NCBI RefSeq assembly: GCF_000374025.1
Contig: NZ_KB893176.1
Location: 124,001-188,000 of the forward strand
Length of the DNA: 64,000 nucleotides
DNA from: Spirosoma panaciterrae DSM 21099
GTDB lineage: Bacteria; Bacteroidota; Bacteroidia; Cytophagales; Spirosomataceae
Direction: 5' to 3'
This document shows, in pieces, positions 42,775-51,909 of the stretch. The position numbers were made by a program, and so were the translations under genes. Position 1 is the first letter of the stretch, and each line of letters starts with the position of its first letter. The notes below the pieces were generated by a model that did no database searches, was not told the DNA's origin, and was given only the letters and a program-made list of their open reading frames with translations.

Positions 42775-43146
42775 CTAATTGGGCAACGGGCTAATATGAG
42801 CCCCAACAATTTGCCAACTTCCAGTCTGTTTACTCCAAATACGGGTATAACGGCAAAAACCGGCAAAATGGCCTCCCTGGAACGTAACCTGCATATCCAT
42901 CAGCACAAACACAATAGCCGCTTCAGGCAGGAGTTTGATGTCTGTTTTTTTCGAAACCAGCGTGTGAAAAGTTACCTGCCCCGTTCGGTGCATGGCCAGA
43001 TCCTCTTCCTTTGTAACCATCTGTCCATCGGGCCCCACAGCCAGCAACTCGTCGGATAAAAGCCTATCCAGTTCAGCAACATTGCGGGTAAGCATGGCCT
43101 GGCGTAATCGTTCTTCCTCCTGTTGGATTTCCTCTAACTGACTCAT
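42775..43146 (-). CDS. NTF2-like (DUF4440/SnoaL-type) protein
   Basis: A 123-residue cone-fold protein. The start IQQEEERLRQAMLTRNVAEL, LLSDELLAVGPDGQMVTKEE and the later strands (VLMDMQVTFQGGHFAGFCRY, WSKQTGSWQIVGAHIS) match NTF2-like DUF4440 proteins, often small-molecule binders or enzymes in oxidation and detoxification contexts. It is divergent from the aldehyde dehydrogenase gene. The signature alone does not tell its ligand. Confidence 0.85.
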   Translation of the reverse strand: MSQLEEIQQEEERLRQAMLTRNVAELDRLLSDELLAVGPDGQMVTKEEDLAMHRTGQVTFHTLVSKKTDIKLLPEAAIVFVLMDMQVTFQGGHFAGFCRYTRIWSKQTGSWQIVGAHISPLPN

Positions 43147-43282
43147 AGTTAAACTTGTTCAACACAAAGATTCACTACCTGATCTTTCTCTGTAGTCAGT
43201 ATGGATTGGTATTTTATCGGTTAAAGCGACCAGCGAAAAATTGATAGGATTGTTCAGTTTGACGATACGATTGCTCAACTCC

Positions 43283-43301
43283 TGATAGAACAATTCTATC
43301 A
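43283..43301 (+). promoter_or_regulatory. Candidate operator dyad upstream of the aldehyde dehydrogenase
   Basis: TGATAGAACAATTCTATCA is a perfect 8-bp inverted repeat with a 3-nt centre. A further half-site TGATAG lies at 43242-43247. The dyad precedes a TTTG (43305-43308) and a TAACTTTT (43325-43332), a near-match to the Bacteroidota promoter with a short spacer. A repressor or activator site for the dehydrogenase gene is plausible. Confidence 0.4.
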
Positions 43302-43341
43302 AACTTTGTAACAAATCCTATTTATAACTTTTCTACGACTT

Positions 43342-44868
43342 ATGGAAGTACAAGAAGCGCCCAGCACAACCCTACCCCGCCCCGTATTCAAAACCCAATA
43401 CGAAAACTACATTGGTGGTAAATGGGTAGCCCCTGTTGATGGTGAATATTTTAACAATACCTCGCCCGTTGACGATAGTTTGATTGCCCGGGTTCCACGC
43501 TCTAAAGCAGCCGATATTGAACTGGCTCTCGATGCAGCCCATAAAGCGTTTGCTTCCTGGTCACGGACATCGGCTACCGAACGCAGCAACATGCTGTTAA
43601 AGATCGCGGATAAAATCGAGCAGAATCTGGAATTTCTGGCCCGTGTCGAAACGGTTGAGAATGGCAAAGCGGTTCGTGAAACGCTGGCCGCCGATCTTCC
43701 GCTCTGCGTGGATCACTTCCGGTATTTTGCCGGGGTTATCCGGGCCGAAGAAGGCTCTGTTGCCGAACTGGATGCCGACACGGTTTCGATGATTATCAAA
43801 GAGCCTATTGGCGTTGTCGGTCAGATCATTCCCTGGAACTTCCCCTTACTGATGGCCACCTGGAAGCTGGCTCCGGCACTGGCGGCTGGCTGCTGCGTAG
43901 TGATGAAACCTGCCGAGCAAACGCCAACGTCCATTCTGGTGCTGATGGAGTTGATCGAAGGGTTGATTCCGCCGGGTGTGGTGAATATCGTCAATGGATT
44001 TGGCCCGGAAGCGGGCAAACCACTGGCCCAAAGCAAGCGGGTAGCCAAAGTTGCCTTTACGGGCGAAACCACGACCGGCCGACTGATTATGCAGTATGCT
44101 TCCGAAAACCTGATTCCGGTCACGATGGAGCTGGGTGGCAAATCGCCCAACATCTTTATGGAATCAGTGGCGGATGCCGATGACGAGTTCTTCGACAAGT
44201 GTGTAGAAGGCGCTGTGATGTTTGCCTTGAACCAGGGGGAAGTATGTACCTGCCCTTCACGGATGCTGGTTCACGAAAAAATGTATGATCGGTTTATTGA
44301 GCGGGTTATCCAACGGACCGAAGCCATCAAACTGGGTCACCCCCTCGATCCCGAAACAATGATGGGTGCGCAGGCCAGCAACGACCAGTTCGAGAAAATC
44401 CTGTCGTACATTGACATTGGCAAGCAGGAAGGTGCTGAAGTATTAACGGGTGGCGGGCCCGCCGGTCTGGTAGGCAACGGGCTGGAGTCGGGTTACTACA
44501 TCAAGCCCACAATCTTCAAAGGAAACAACAAGATGCGCATCTTCCAGGAAGAGATCTTCGGGCCTGTAGTCTCGGTGACGACGTTCAAAGATGCGAACGA
44601 AGCGCTATCGATCGCCAACGATACGCTGTACGGGCTAGGAGCTGGTTTCTGGTCGCGGGATGCGCATGAACTGTACCAGATTCCCCGCCAGATTCAGGCA
44701 GGTCGCGTATGGGTCAATTGCTATCACCAATACCCAGCCCATGCCCCATTCGGTGGATATAAGAAGTCGGGTTTTGGCCGTGAGAATCACCACATGATGC
44801 TCAATCACTACCGTCAGACCAAAAACCTGCTGATCTCTTACAGCAAAAATAAATTAGGGTTCTTTTAA
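43342..44868 (+). CDS. NAD-dependent aldehyde dehydrogenase
   Basis: A 508-residue enzyme oxidising aldehydes to acids. The motifs are complete: [42 protein letters not shown] with the general-base Glu, [11 protein letters not shown] with the nucleophile Cys302, [13 protein letters not shown] and [14 protein letters not shown]. The double Cys (CTC) and the C-terminus [20 protein letters not shown] resemble acetaldehyde-type dehydrogenases of the ExaC/AldA group. It appears monocistronic. The next gene is convergent, across a purine/pyrimidine hairpin. Confidence 0.94.
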   Translation: MEVQEAPSTTLPRPVFKTQYENYIGGKWVAPVDGEYFNNTSPVDDSLIARVPRSKAADIELALDAAHKAFASWSRTSATERSNMLLKIADKIEQNLEFLARVETVENGKAVRETLAADLPLCVDHFRYFAGVIRAEEGSVAELDADTVSMIIKEPIGVVGQIIPWNFPLLMATWKLAPALAAGCCVVMKPAEQTPTSILVLMELIEGLIPPGVVNIVNGFGPEAGKPLAQSKRVAKVAFTGETTTGRLIMQYASENLIPVTMELGGKSPNIFMESVADADDEFFDKCVEGAVMFALNQGEVCTCPSRMLVHEKMYDRFIERVIQRTEAIKLGHPLDPETMMGAQASNDQFEKILSYIDIGKQEGAEVLTGGGPAGLVGNGLESGYYIKPTIFKGNNKMRIFQEEIFGPVVSVTTFKDANEALSIANDTLYGLGAGFWSRDAHELYQIPRQIQAGRVWVNCYHQYPAHAPFGGYKKSGFGRENHHMMLNHYRQTKNLLISYSKNKLGFF

Positions 44869-44869
44869 A

Positions 44870-45004
44870 TAAGGAGGAAAGGAGTAAGGGGAGGAAAGGG
44901 AGTAGAGGGAAGAGAGGGAGCAAACAACTTCCCTCTACTCCCCTTCCTCCCTTTACTCCCTTCTCTTCCCTCTACTCCCTTTCCTCCCTTTCCTCCCCTT
45001 CCTC
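44870..45004. repeat. Purine/pyrimidine hairpin between convergent genes
   Basis: The plus strand is almost pure purine from 44870 to about 44920 (units such as GGGAGTAGAGGGAAGAG), then a 9-nt spacer, then almost pure pyrimidine to about 45004 (CTTCTCTTCCCTCTACTCCC and CTTTCCTCCC units). The purine arm pairs with the later part of the pyrimidine arm over about 45 bp with few mismatches. The pyrimidine arm is longer and contains an extra copy of the unit set. It could form a long hairpin or a triplex and may end both convergent transcripts. Confidence 0.75.
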
Positions 45005-45005
45005 C

Positions 45006-48000
45006 CTACCTAGGATCGCCAATTCGGACTGGGCGCTTATTTTGAGTAAGCACATAGGGCACACAAATGTCGGCCGGACAGCCGCAGGTTGTTTTCAGCA
45101 GGATTACCTGCTTATCGGTATAACAGCCCGATGCATTGTAGACGCGAACGGTATACACCTGATCGGCAACCGGATTCAACAGCGTATTCGCAATAACCCC
45201 GTTGGCAGGAATAATCTGGGGGGCACCCAATACCGAGGCAGTCGCATTGAACGTTGCTCCCAGCGAATATTGGAAGGTATTACCAGCCTGAAATGCACTC
45301 AGTACGATCTGACCGTTAGTTTGTGGCGTATTGCCAATACAACTAGCCGGAAGGGCAGTTGCCAGGAATGTAGGTAGTGAATCTTCGACCACAATAAACG
45401 GACAGCAACTAAAATTCGGGCATTGACCCGACCCTGCTCCGTTATCTACGGCCAGACTATAACTACCTCGTTCAGTGACTTCCAGCGTGTCAGTTGTGGC
45501 ATTCGGAATGGCCTGCCCATCTTTATACCACTGATACGATGTATGACCCGCCGGGGCTGTCAGAACAAACGCATAATCGTCGCCGACACACATATGTACC
45601 GGAACGGATGTACAGGCGCGGGCCGTGTCGCCGGGAATACTAGCCGTGTTATACAAAATCCCCGTACTATCGGCTTTCGCCCGAAATGTCAGGCTCAGGC
45701 TCTCACCCGGACTCATAGTGGCTATTGTCCAGCTACTGCGTGGATTACCCTGAAGCCAGGATGTTCCTGCTGGGGCCGATGCTGAATTGGGTACATAAGT
45801 CAGGCCAACAGTAGCCGAATCGCGTACGGTCACATTCGTCGCAGTTAAACTTCCCGTATTGGTCAATACCAGCGTATAGCTCAGAATTTCGCCAAGCTCA
45901 GCCTTCGATTTATCCACCCGCTTTTCAATGTCAAGTTGTGGACAAGTGGCCGGAGCAAGGTAGGTGACGCTGGCAGGTGAACAATCGGTACGCGAATAGC
46001 TGGCCGTGATCGTGTGCGACCCGCTGCCTGTTGCCAACCCACTCAGCGAATAGGCTATGGAGGTTGTACCGGCAGGTACAGAGAGCGTTGTACTGACAGC
46101 ACCATCCGTTACCGTAAGCGTCCCGGCCGAAACGTTTGAAAAACTAACTGTACCGGATACCGTGTACCGATTCGTTGTTCCATCACAGGACGATGGGGTT
46201 CCCGTCAACGCCAGCGCACAGGTGGCATAGGCAGCATCGAACGAAAAGTTGTTTTGCCCAGCCTGCCCCAGCACAAATGCAATGACCCCATCCGAATTCG
46301 GGTCAGAATCAATGTTTTCCGCATTAGGCCCCGTAGCCAGATCATGACGGCTGCTGAGCATAACGGTACTGAAACTGGCTGGAAACGCTAATGAATACGA
46401 CCCACCCGGCGTCAGCCCGGTCAGGCTATACACAAATCCGGGGCTGGGTGTTCCGTTGGCACTGGAAAAATAATATTCACCTGCCGAATTGGTCGTGACA
46501 CTTACGGGCGACGAAAGCCCAGAACCACGCAACGTTACTTCTACACCAGCCAGGGGTGGTTCGCCGGGGTCCTGCACACCATTGTCGTTGGTATCGAACC
46601 AAACCCGGTTGCCTATTTCGATGGGTGCGGGCTGACAAGCCAGTTCCAGATCACCCAATCCATTGGCTTTCCCATATCCATACGCATCTTCTTCGTAGAG
46701 AATAACCCCTGCTGCTGGATTTGGGTCGATGCCCGTTGGATTACCATCTTTAGCTCCCGTCGCGTTGATCAATCGTTTGATGCCCCCTGTATTAAAAATT
46801 TCGGTCGGATCAATGGCCGTCATTGCCACTTTGGCACTCCCGCCCAGTTGCGCTATACCTCCCTGGGAACTTAGCCCGTGGTTAGCCCCATTCTGCACCC
46901 GGTCGCCCCAGTAATATTTACCCGTTCCGGGGCCTGCCGTAGTGGTTTGAGTAGCCGATGCCGATGTTACGACCCCACATAAACTGCCATCATTTTCAAT
47001 GGTCCAGGCAACATCCGCCGGGTTACATTTACGAGCCCGAAGGATTTCGCCGGGGGTAATGCCGCTGATCAGATCGGCATTGCTGCCGGGTTTATAATTT
47101 TTATAGCCGGTTTGGTCGCCAAAACGATCCCGAAGGCCAATCAGCATGTCGCCTGTCGTTGGTTCAAATTCAATGTCGGTCAACCAGGGTTGCGGAAAGC
47201 TTACAACCCCCTCATTTCGATCCGCCTGATAAATGGATATCCAGGGCCGCCAGAATTCACTCCGTGCTGGATTCGTTGGGCTATTGGGAAGCACATCGGC
47301 CCCGGAAGCGCCTTTCTGGTACGTTAGCGGAAATGACAAGACCGTTGTAAACGAAGCCGGGGTCGCGGGGTCAATGGCATAAACCGTAGCACTCAGGCCG
47401 TCGGTTGGGCCATAGGGAACGGTTGTAGTGTCTAAATCTTCGCGCGTACAGACCACACCCACATACACCTTACCCCGGTAAAATTTGACCGCAAATGGCC
47501 GATAGCTGCCTTCCGTAGCCGTACTGCTCGTTGTACAACCCGGATTCGGAATGGGCACGCCCGTAGCCGTTTTTGTGGCCACGTCAATCGAATACAACGT
47601 CCGGTTTTTCAGGTTAACGACGTAGAGCGTTTTATCATCGTCCGAGAGATCGATACCGCCTAAACTGGTTTTTCCTACCGCATCGAAGGCAATGCTGTCG
47701 TGGCTGGCCAAACTGGCCGTTGTCGTTGGTAGATCGTTGCCATGCGTTTCGGTAGTGGACGATACGGCGGTTCCCCCTATCGTTGTAAAGTTGAAAAATT
47801 CGGTTGTATTGCCACTGGAAGCCGACGTTGGTGAGGTAATATAAATCGCATTGGGCCCACCAGCCGAAAAACCTACGTGTCGTTTGGTAAATGAGGCCGA
47901 ATAAATCTGTCCGGTCGATCTGTTATAAGCCACTCCCCAGGTTGAACCAACCTCACCGACAGAGGCAAAATAGCTCATGGTTTTGCTATCGTCTTCAACG

Positions 48001-48545
48001 GTATAAGGTGTTCCCACCAGCGCCACCCGCTGTGTGATGGATGGGTTTCCCGAAGTCGGATCAGCCGAAATAAAACAGGTAGTAATCAGTTGGGGCGAAA
48101 CCGATTGGCAATAGTCGGCCGGATAGTTGACTCCCAGATTTACATTAGCCTCTCCCCCATTCACAAACTGGACCGATGTACCGCTATTTCCTCCCCTAAA
48201 CGCTTCGTAATCGCCCAACAGCAGATTGGTAAACTCAACCCGATAGGCTTCCGAATTTCCTACCACCAGCGTGTATGTGCCTATGCTAGCCGTTGCTGTG
48301 CTACTTACGGCAGTGGCGATGGCGGCTCCCGATGCATTATAAGCCGTAATCCTTACCCCACCTACACCCGGTTCTCCGTATGTATACGAAGCCGGATCGG
48401 TAATGGGTTCGTACAGACCGTTGCTGTTGAAATCCCGGAAAACTGTACCCGTAATCGCCTGCCCAAACCCCGGCAATGGCGTAGTTACCCAAGCCATAAA
48501 AAGCAGGAATAAAGGAAGAGCGTGTTTTATCGTAAAGTTGAGCAT
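45006..48545 (-). CDS. Large secreted surface protein with SdrD-B and DUF11 domains
   Basis: An 1179-residue exported protein. The signal peptide ends LPGFGQ (about 29). A short SdrD-B-like unit (TGTVFRDFNSNGLYEP, about 33-125) is followed by a propeller-like region (about 160-620, with GIDLSDDDKTLYVVNLKNRT). Then come a canonical SdrD-B domain (IGNRVWFDTNDNGVQDPGEP, about 643-740), a DUF11 adhesin-type domain (KRVDKSKAELGEILSYTLVL, about 875-965) and an Ig-like segment (TSYQWYKDGQAIPNATTD). The Cys-rich C-terminus ends RIGDPR. No type IX C-terminal sorting domain is visible. A role in adhesion or surface structure is inferred. Confidence 0.85.
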   Translation of the reverse strand: MLNFTIKHALPLFLLFMAWVTTPLPGFGQAITGTVFRDFNSNGLYEPITDPASYTYGEPGVGGVRITAYNASGAAIATAVSSTATASIGTYTLVVGNSEAYRVEFTNLLLGDYEAFRGGNSGTSVQFVNGGEANVNLGVNYPADYCQSVSPQLITTCFISADPTSGNPSITQRVALVGTPYTVEDDSKTMSYFASVGEVGSTWGVAYNRSTGQIYSASFTKRHVGFSAGGPNAIYITSPTSASSGNTTEFFNFTTIGGTAVSSTTETHGNDLPTTTASLASHDSIAFDAVGKTSLGGIDLSDDDKTLYVVNLKNRTLYSIDVATKTATGVPIPNPGCTTSSTATEGSYRPFAVKFYRGKVYVGVVCTREDLDTTTVPYGPTDGLSATVYAIDPATPASFTTVLSFPLTYQKGASGADVLPNSPTNPARSEFWRPWISIYQADRNEGVVSFPQPWLTDIEFEPTTGDMLIGLRDRFGDQTGYKNYKPGSNADLISGITPGEILRARKCNPADVAWTIENDGSLCGVVTSASATQTTTAGPGTGKYYWGDRVQNGANHGLSSQGGIAQLGGSAKVAMTAIDPTEIFNTGGIKRLINATGAKDGNPTGIDPNPAAGVILYEEDAYGYGKANGLGDLELACQPAPIEIGNRVWFDTNDNGVQDPGEPPLAGVEVTLRGSGLSSPVSVTTNSAGEYYFSSANGTPSPGFVYSLTGLTPGGSYSLAFPASFSTVMLSSRHDLATGPNAENIDSDPNSDGVIAFVLGQAGQNNFSFDAAYATCALALTGTPSSCDGTTNRYTVSGTVSFSNVSAGTLTVTDGAVSTTLSVPAGTTSIAYSLSGLATGSGSHTITASYSRTDCSPASVTYLAPATCPQLDIEKRVDKSKAELGEILSYTLVLTNTGSLTATNVTVRDSATVGLTYVPNSASAPAGTSWLQGNPRSSWTIATMSPGESLSLTFRAKADSTGILYNTASIPGDTARACTSVPVHMCVGDDYAFVLTAPAGHTSYQWYKDGQAIPNATTDTLEVTERGSYSLAVDNGAGSGQCPNFSCCPFIVVEDSLPTFLATALPASCIGNTPQTNGQIVLSAFQAGNTFQYSLGATFNATASVLGAPQIIPANGVIANTLLNPVADQVYTVRVYNASGCYTDKQVILLKTTCGCPADICVPYVLTQNKRPVRIGDPR

Positions 48546-48881
48546 GAACCCGTATTTTATAAATGAATGCCTAATTTAAGACGACTTATAACATACTCTT
48601 TAATAAATATAGACTACAAATAGTAACCATTTGGCCATATAAATTCCAGCCAGAATTATGCCAAACCCTCAAATGGACGCATCAGAATTTATTTATAGGA
48701 GAAGTTGGCTGGCGTTTGCGTAACGCATATAACAACCACCTGAAAAAGAGCAGATTAACCTAGAACAATTAGCCTGTAGGACCCCTTTTTAGTAGCCAGC
48801 GTGTTAAAAACATTTAAATATCCTCATGAATCACAACGCCAGCAGGTGAAAAGGGCTCCCTGATCACAAACACGATATTCT
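48546..48881. other. Divergent intergenic region
   Basis: A 336-nt AT-rich space between the surface-protein gene (minus) and the barrel-type gene (plus). It must hold both promoters, but I find no exact TAnnTTTG element or dyad. No gene-like reading frame is present. Confidence 0.4.
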
Positions 48882-49469
48882 ATGAAACGGTATTTAGTTT
48901 TACTCTGTCTGGCGATGCCTCTGGTGGGAAGTGCCCAATCCACGACTCTTAGCCACCAACAGGACTTACTAGGGAAGGGACATATACACGTTGGCCTTAT
49001 TGCTGGGCAGGGCTATCGGGGCACCTATCCCACCACCACCTACACGTCGCCCCGTGTTCAGTATTTTATTACCAACGGTTGGTCGTTGGCGGTTGAAGGG
49101 CGGTTTTCAGGCAGTACGATCTACCCTCAATCCGTTGATAAGCCCGATTACAGGCAATGGAGTGGGGGCGTATCAACGCGTTACTATTTTCTGCGTGGGA
49201 AACGGCTGGCTACATTTGTCCATTTGGGCACCTATCATGGCCATAGTACACTTCGGATGAAGTCCGACGCTCCTGCTACCGAATCACGTACCTGGCAAAC
49301 CGAAGTGGGCCTTGGCGCGCAATATCGAGTAGCGAAGCGGTGGTCTGTCGAAGCCATGGCCGGGCGAAGCTGGCAGAAGAGTTCGCCAACGAATTCCTAT
49401 TTTCTCTTAACCCCCGACAATTTTAATCGATGGCAGGTGAGTATTGGTATTAACTACCAGCTCCACTGA
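48882..49469 (+). CDS. Small outer membrane beta-barrel-like protein
   Basis: A 195-residue exported protein with signal peptide MKRYLVLLCLAMPLVGSAQ. Alternating strands follow: HIHVGLIAGQGYRGTY, WSLAVEGRFSG, QWSGGVSTRYYFLRGKR, TWQTEVGLGAQYRVAKRWSV and a final VSIGINYQLH. This is the eight-strand barrel pattern of Bacteroidota outer-membrane proteins. The function is unknown. The next gene encodes a similar barrel in convergent orientation. Confidence 0.75.
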   Translation: MKRYLVLLCLAMPLVGSAQSTTLSHQQDLLGKGHIHVGLIAGQGYRGTYPTTTYTSPRVQYFITNGWSLAVEGRFSGSTIYPQSVDKPDYRQWSGGVSTRYYFLRGKRLATFVHLGTYHGHSTLRMKSDAPATESRTWQTEVGLGAQYRVAKRWSVEAMAGRSWQKSSPTNSYFLLTPDNFNRWQVSIGINYQLH

Positions 49470-49509
49470 TCTATTCTTCAGCCTGCTGGAACAGGTAAAA
49501 CGGAGTTGT

Positions 49510-50121
49510 TTATCGCCCGAAATAGAGCTGAAAACCGAAATCCATCGAAAAAAACTTTGAATCCACTGGTGGAAAGCTCTGCTGGTTGGCCGGAATATTA
49601 TCCAGAAAACCTACTTCCATATGCTGAATGGTGTAGCTCAACCCTACATTCAGGCCAATGTTTCGGGTAATAAAGTAAGCGACACCGGCATGGGGCGCAA
49701 TAGTCGTAGAATATCCCGTTGCTTTCGATTCGCCATTCAGAAACGATCGGTAGTAATTAACGGTACGATTATAACTATAGGCAGCACCGATATAGGGCTT
49801 TAAAGGGCCTTTTCCGAAATAGTAATTGACAAAAGGAGATAACCCATAAATCAACTGGTAGCTCTTGAAGTCGGGCGATTTGAGATAGCTGGTCGAATAG
49901 CTAACTGGAATCCCTGTTCCCAGAAGCAGGTTTTTAGCCACAAAGTACCCTAGCGTTGGAGTGATGGTCCCGGAAAAGCTTTTTTGGGCATACTGGCCCT
50001 CATTCTGATACCTGAGGTTACCGATCTGGCTACCGATTTGCCAGCGCCCTTTTTCCGTTTGCGACCATACAAACGAACACCCAACAAGAAGTAACAGGCT
50101 GGTTAATAGATATTTTTTCAT
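49510..50121 (-). CDS. Outer membrane beta-barrel protein
   Basis: A 203-residue exported protein with a signal peptide ending FVWSQ. Its strands include GTITPTLGYFVAKNLLLGTG, LSPFVNYYFGKGPLKPYIGA, TTIAPHAGVAYFITRNIGLN and a C-terminal SMDFGFQLYFGR, a porin-family OMP_b-brl pattern. It ends with an aromatic-rich strand. The role is unknown. It may be a paralogue-like partner of the barrel at 48882. Confidence 0.82.
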   Translation of the reverse strand: MKKYLLTSLLLLVGCSFVWSQTEKGRWQIGSQIGNLRYQNEGQYAQKSFSGTITPTLGYFVAKNLLLGTGIPVSYSTSYLKSPDFKSYQLIYGLSPFVNYYFGKGPLKPYIGAAYSYNRTVNYYRSFLNGESKATGYSTTIAPHAGVAYFITRNIGLNVGLSYTIQHMEVGFLDNIPANQQSFPPVDSKFFSMDFGFQLYFGR

Positions 50122-50274
50122 AACTAAACATGTTTTGTTTCCAATATGATACTAAATACCGCCTTTCGGTTGTAATTCTTTCCCGCGAATCGCTTCACAA
50201 GCTATCAATATTCAAAACAACATACAACCATTTACTAATTCAGTGTATCTTGACGCTTATAAACACACTCCGCT

Positions 50275-50850
50275 ATGAAAAATGGATCGTTCCTTCCGAA
50301 GCTATTTAACCTGCTTTGGCTGCCGGCCATGATCGTTTTAGGGCTATCAGGCTGCAAAGAGGCTGAAGTTTTCCGCCCATTGGCCTATCCCGATCTATTT
50401 GGCACCTGGACTACCAACGGCTTTGTATTCGAGTCAGGTGGCCCTTTGCCAACGGCTGATCAACTAGCCTGGTTTAAACCTCTGGAGGCCTCTTCTTTTA
50501 CGTTTCAATCAGACAGTACCTACCTGAAACGCTCAAAAGATTCATTCGTAAACCCAACGACGGTTTTAGTGAAATTGGAACGTGGTACGTTTAGCGTTGC
50601 CAACGGCATTCTCAAGCTATCGACTCGCGATACAATCACGGGCGTAACCCGAAACATCTACTATCGGTGTGATTTCACCAAAAAACAGATCGGCCATTCC
50701 GAGATTCGGACGGTTTCGATGCATGCCACCAGAGATCTATTGCTAAAATCACTTGCCGATCAAAACCAGACAACAGCAATGATTCAGCAAAATTTCCCTT
50801 ACCTGCTGGATCGTAACCTCTTTACAGTCAGCCAGGAACTTACCCGATAA
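50275..50850 (+). CDS. Putative lipoprotein of unknown function
   Basis: A 191-residue protein with a lipoprotein signal: LWLPAMIVLGLSGC, Cys at 27. The mature part (LFGTWTTNGFVFESGG, SSFTFQSDSTYLKR, LERGTFSVANGILKLSTRDT) resembles the lipocalin-like sheets of small Bacteroidota lipoproteins, but I cannot assign a family. It ends 9 nt from the convergent kinase gene. Confidence 0.65.
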   Translation: MKNGSFLPKLFNLLWLPAMIVLGLSGCKEAEVFRPLAYPDLFGTWTTNGFVFESGGPLPTADQLAWFKPLEASSFTFQSDSTYLKRSKDSFVNPTTVLVKLERGTFSVANGILKLSTRDTITGVTRNIYYRCDFTKKQIGHSEIRTVSMHATRDLLLKSLADQNQTTAMIQQNFPYLLDRNLFTVSQELTR

Positions 50851-50859
50851 CTTGTTTAG

Positions 50860-51909
50860 CTACCCCACCTCAGCCAGCCGCCCTTCACTGACCAGGGGCA
50901 GGCTCACTACAAACCAGCCGGGGGTCTCTTCAATCAGCAAACTCCCTTCATTGAGGAGTTCGTAGCGCGTGGCCAGGTTGCTCAGCCCAGCCCCGGCGGT
51001 TTCGACCCGAAGGTTTTTGCGCTGGAGCGTATTGGCTACATGCAATCGCTGGTCGAGGGTCGTATAGATGCGTATGTGTAGAGGATTGTCGGGCAAGATT
51101 ACATTATACCGCACCGCATTTTCAATCAGAATCTGTAAGGCTAAGGGCGGAATCAGGCCGTGCTTTTCCGACACGTCTTCCGACAGGTCGAGCACCAATC
51201 CATCCTGATAGCGCGTTTGCAGCAGATGAAAATACGAGCGGATAAACGCAATCTCGTCGCGCAATGGAACCAGTTGCTGCTCACTGGCCTGCAACAGATA
51301 CCGAAAAACAGCCGTTAACTCACCCAGAAATGTATCGGCTTGAATCGGGTTATCGCCAATCAGCGACGAGAGGGAGTTCAGGCTATTGAACAGAAAATGC
51401 GGGTTCACCTGATGCTGTAACGACGCCAGCTGGCTTTGCAACGATACTTTTTCGAGTGTGCTGGTCTGTACGGTTTCGCGCTGCCACTCCTGCAAAATGT
51501 ACCAGCCTTCATAGATAGCGAAGTAAACGAAATGGTAAAAGATCTGGATGCCGATATTTCGGCTCAACTCAACGGCGGTGGTATAGTACGTAAACGTACC
51601 TTCGATCAGAAAGCGCAGTAGATGGCGGAGCAGCCAGGCAAACCCGACCAGAACCGGCAGCGCAACCAGTAGCCATACCAATCGCTGACGTGTATTGTTC
51701 AGACCAGGAGAGCGGTGCTGAATGGTTAAAACGACCCAACGGGCAAGCTGCCAGCAGATAATACCAGCCGTTAAGGCAATGATAACATTGACCAGCAACG
51801 TATGCAGGGTACTGGTCGCGTACAGATCGAATCGAAAAAAAAGGCTCACGAACGCATAAAGCCCTACGGGACCCAACCAGCGAAGCCAACGATCATTCAG
51901 CGGTTTCAT
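50860..51909 (-). CDS. LytS-type sensor histidine kinase
   Basis: A 349-residue membrane kinase. It has four hydrophobic segments in the first 150 residues, a coiled stretch, and the His_kinase domain LQHQVNPHFLFNSLNSLSSL with the phospho-accepting His (about 175-182). The ATP region PLALQILIENAVRYNVILP is followed by AGAGLSNLATRYELL. The start overlaps the stop of the upstream kinase (ATGA, 51906-51909), so the two are coupled. No LytTR response regulator follows. The next gene is a convergent lipoprotein. Confidence 0.9.
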   Translation of the reverse strand: MKPLNDRWLRWLGPVGLYAFVSLFFRFDLYATSTLHTLLVNVIIALTAGIICWQLARWVVLTIQHRSPGLNNTRQRLVWLLVALPVLVGFAWLLRHLLRFLIEGTFTYYTTAVELSRNIGIQIFYHFVYFAIYEGWYILQEWQRETVQTSTLEKVSLQSQLASLQHQVNPHFLFNSLNSLSSLIGDNPIQADTFLGELTAVFRYLLQASEQQLVPLRDEIAFIRSYFHLLQTRYQDGLVLDLSEDVSEKHGLIPPLALQILIENAVRYNVILPDNPLHIRIYTTLDQRLHVANTLQRKNLRVETAGAGLSNLATRYELLNEGSLLIEETPGWFVVSLPLVSEGRLAEVG

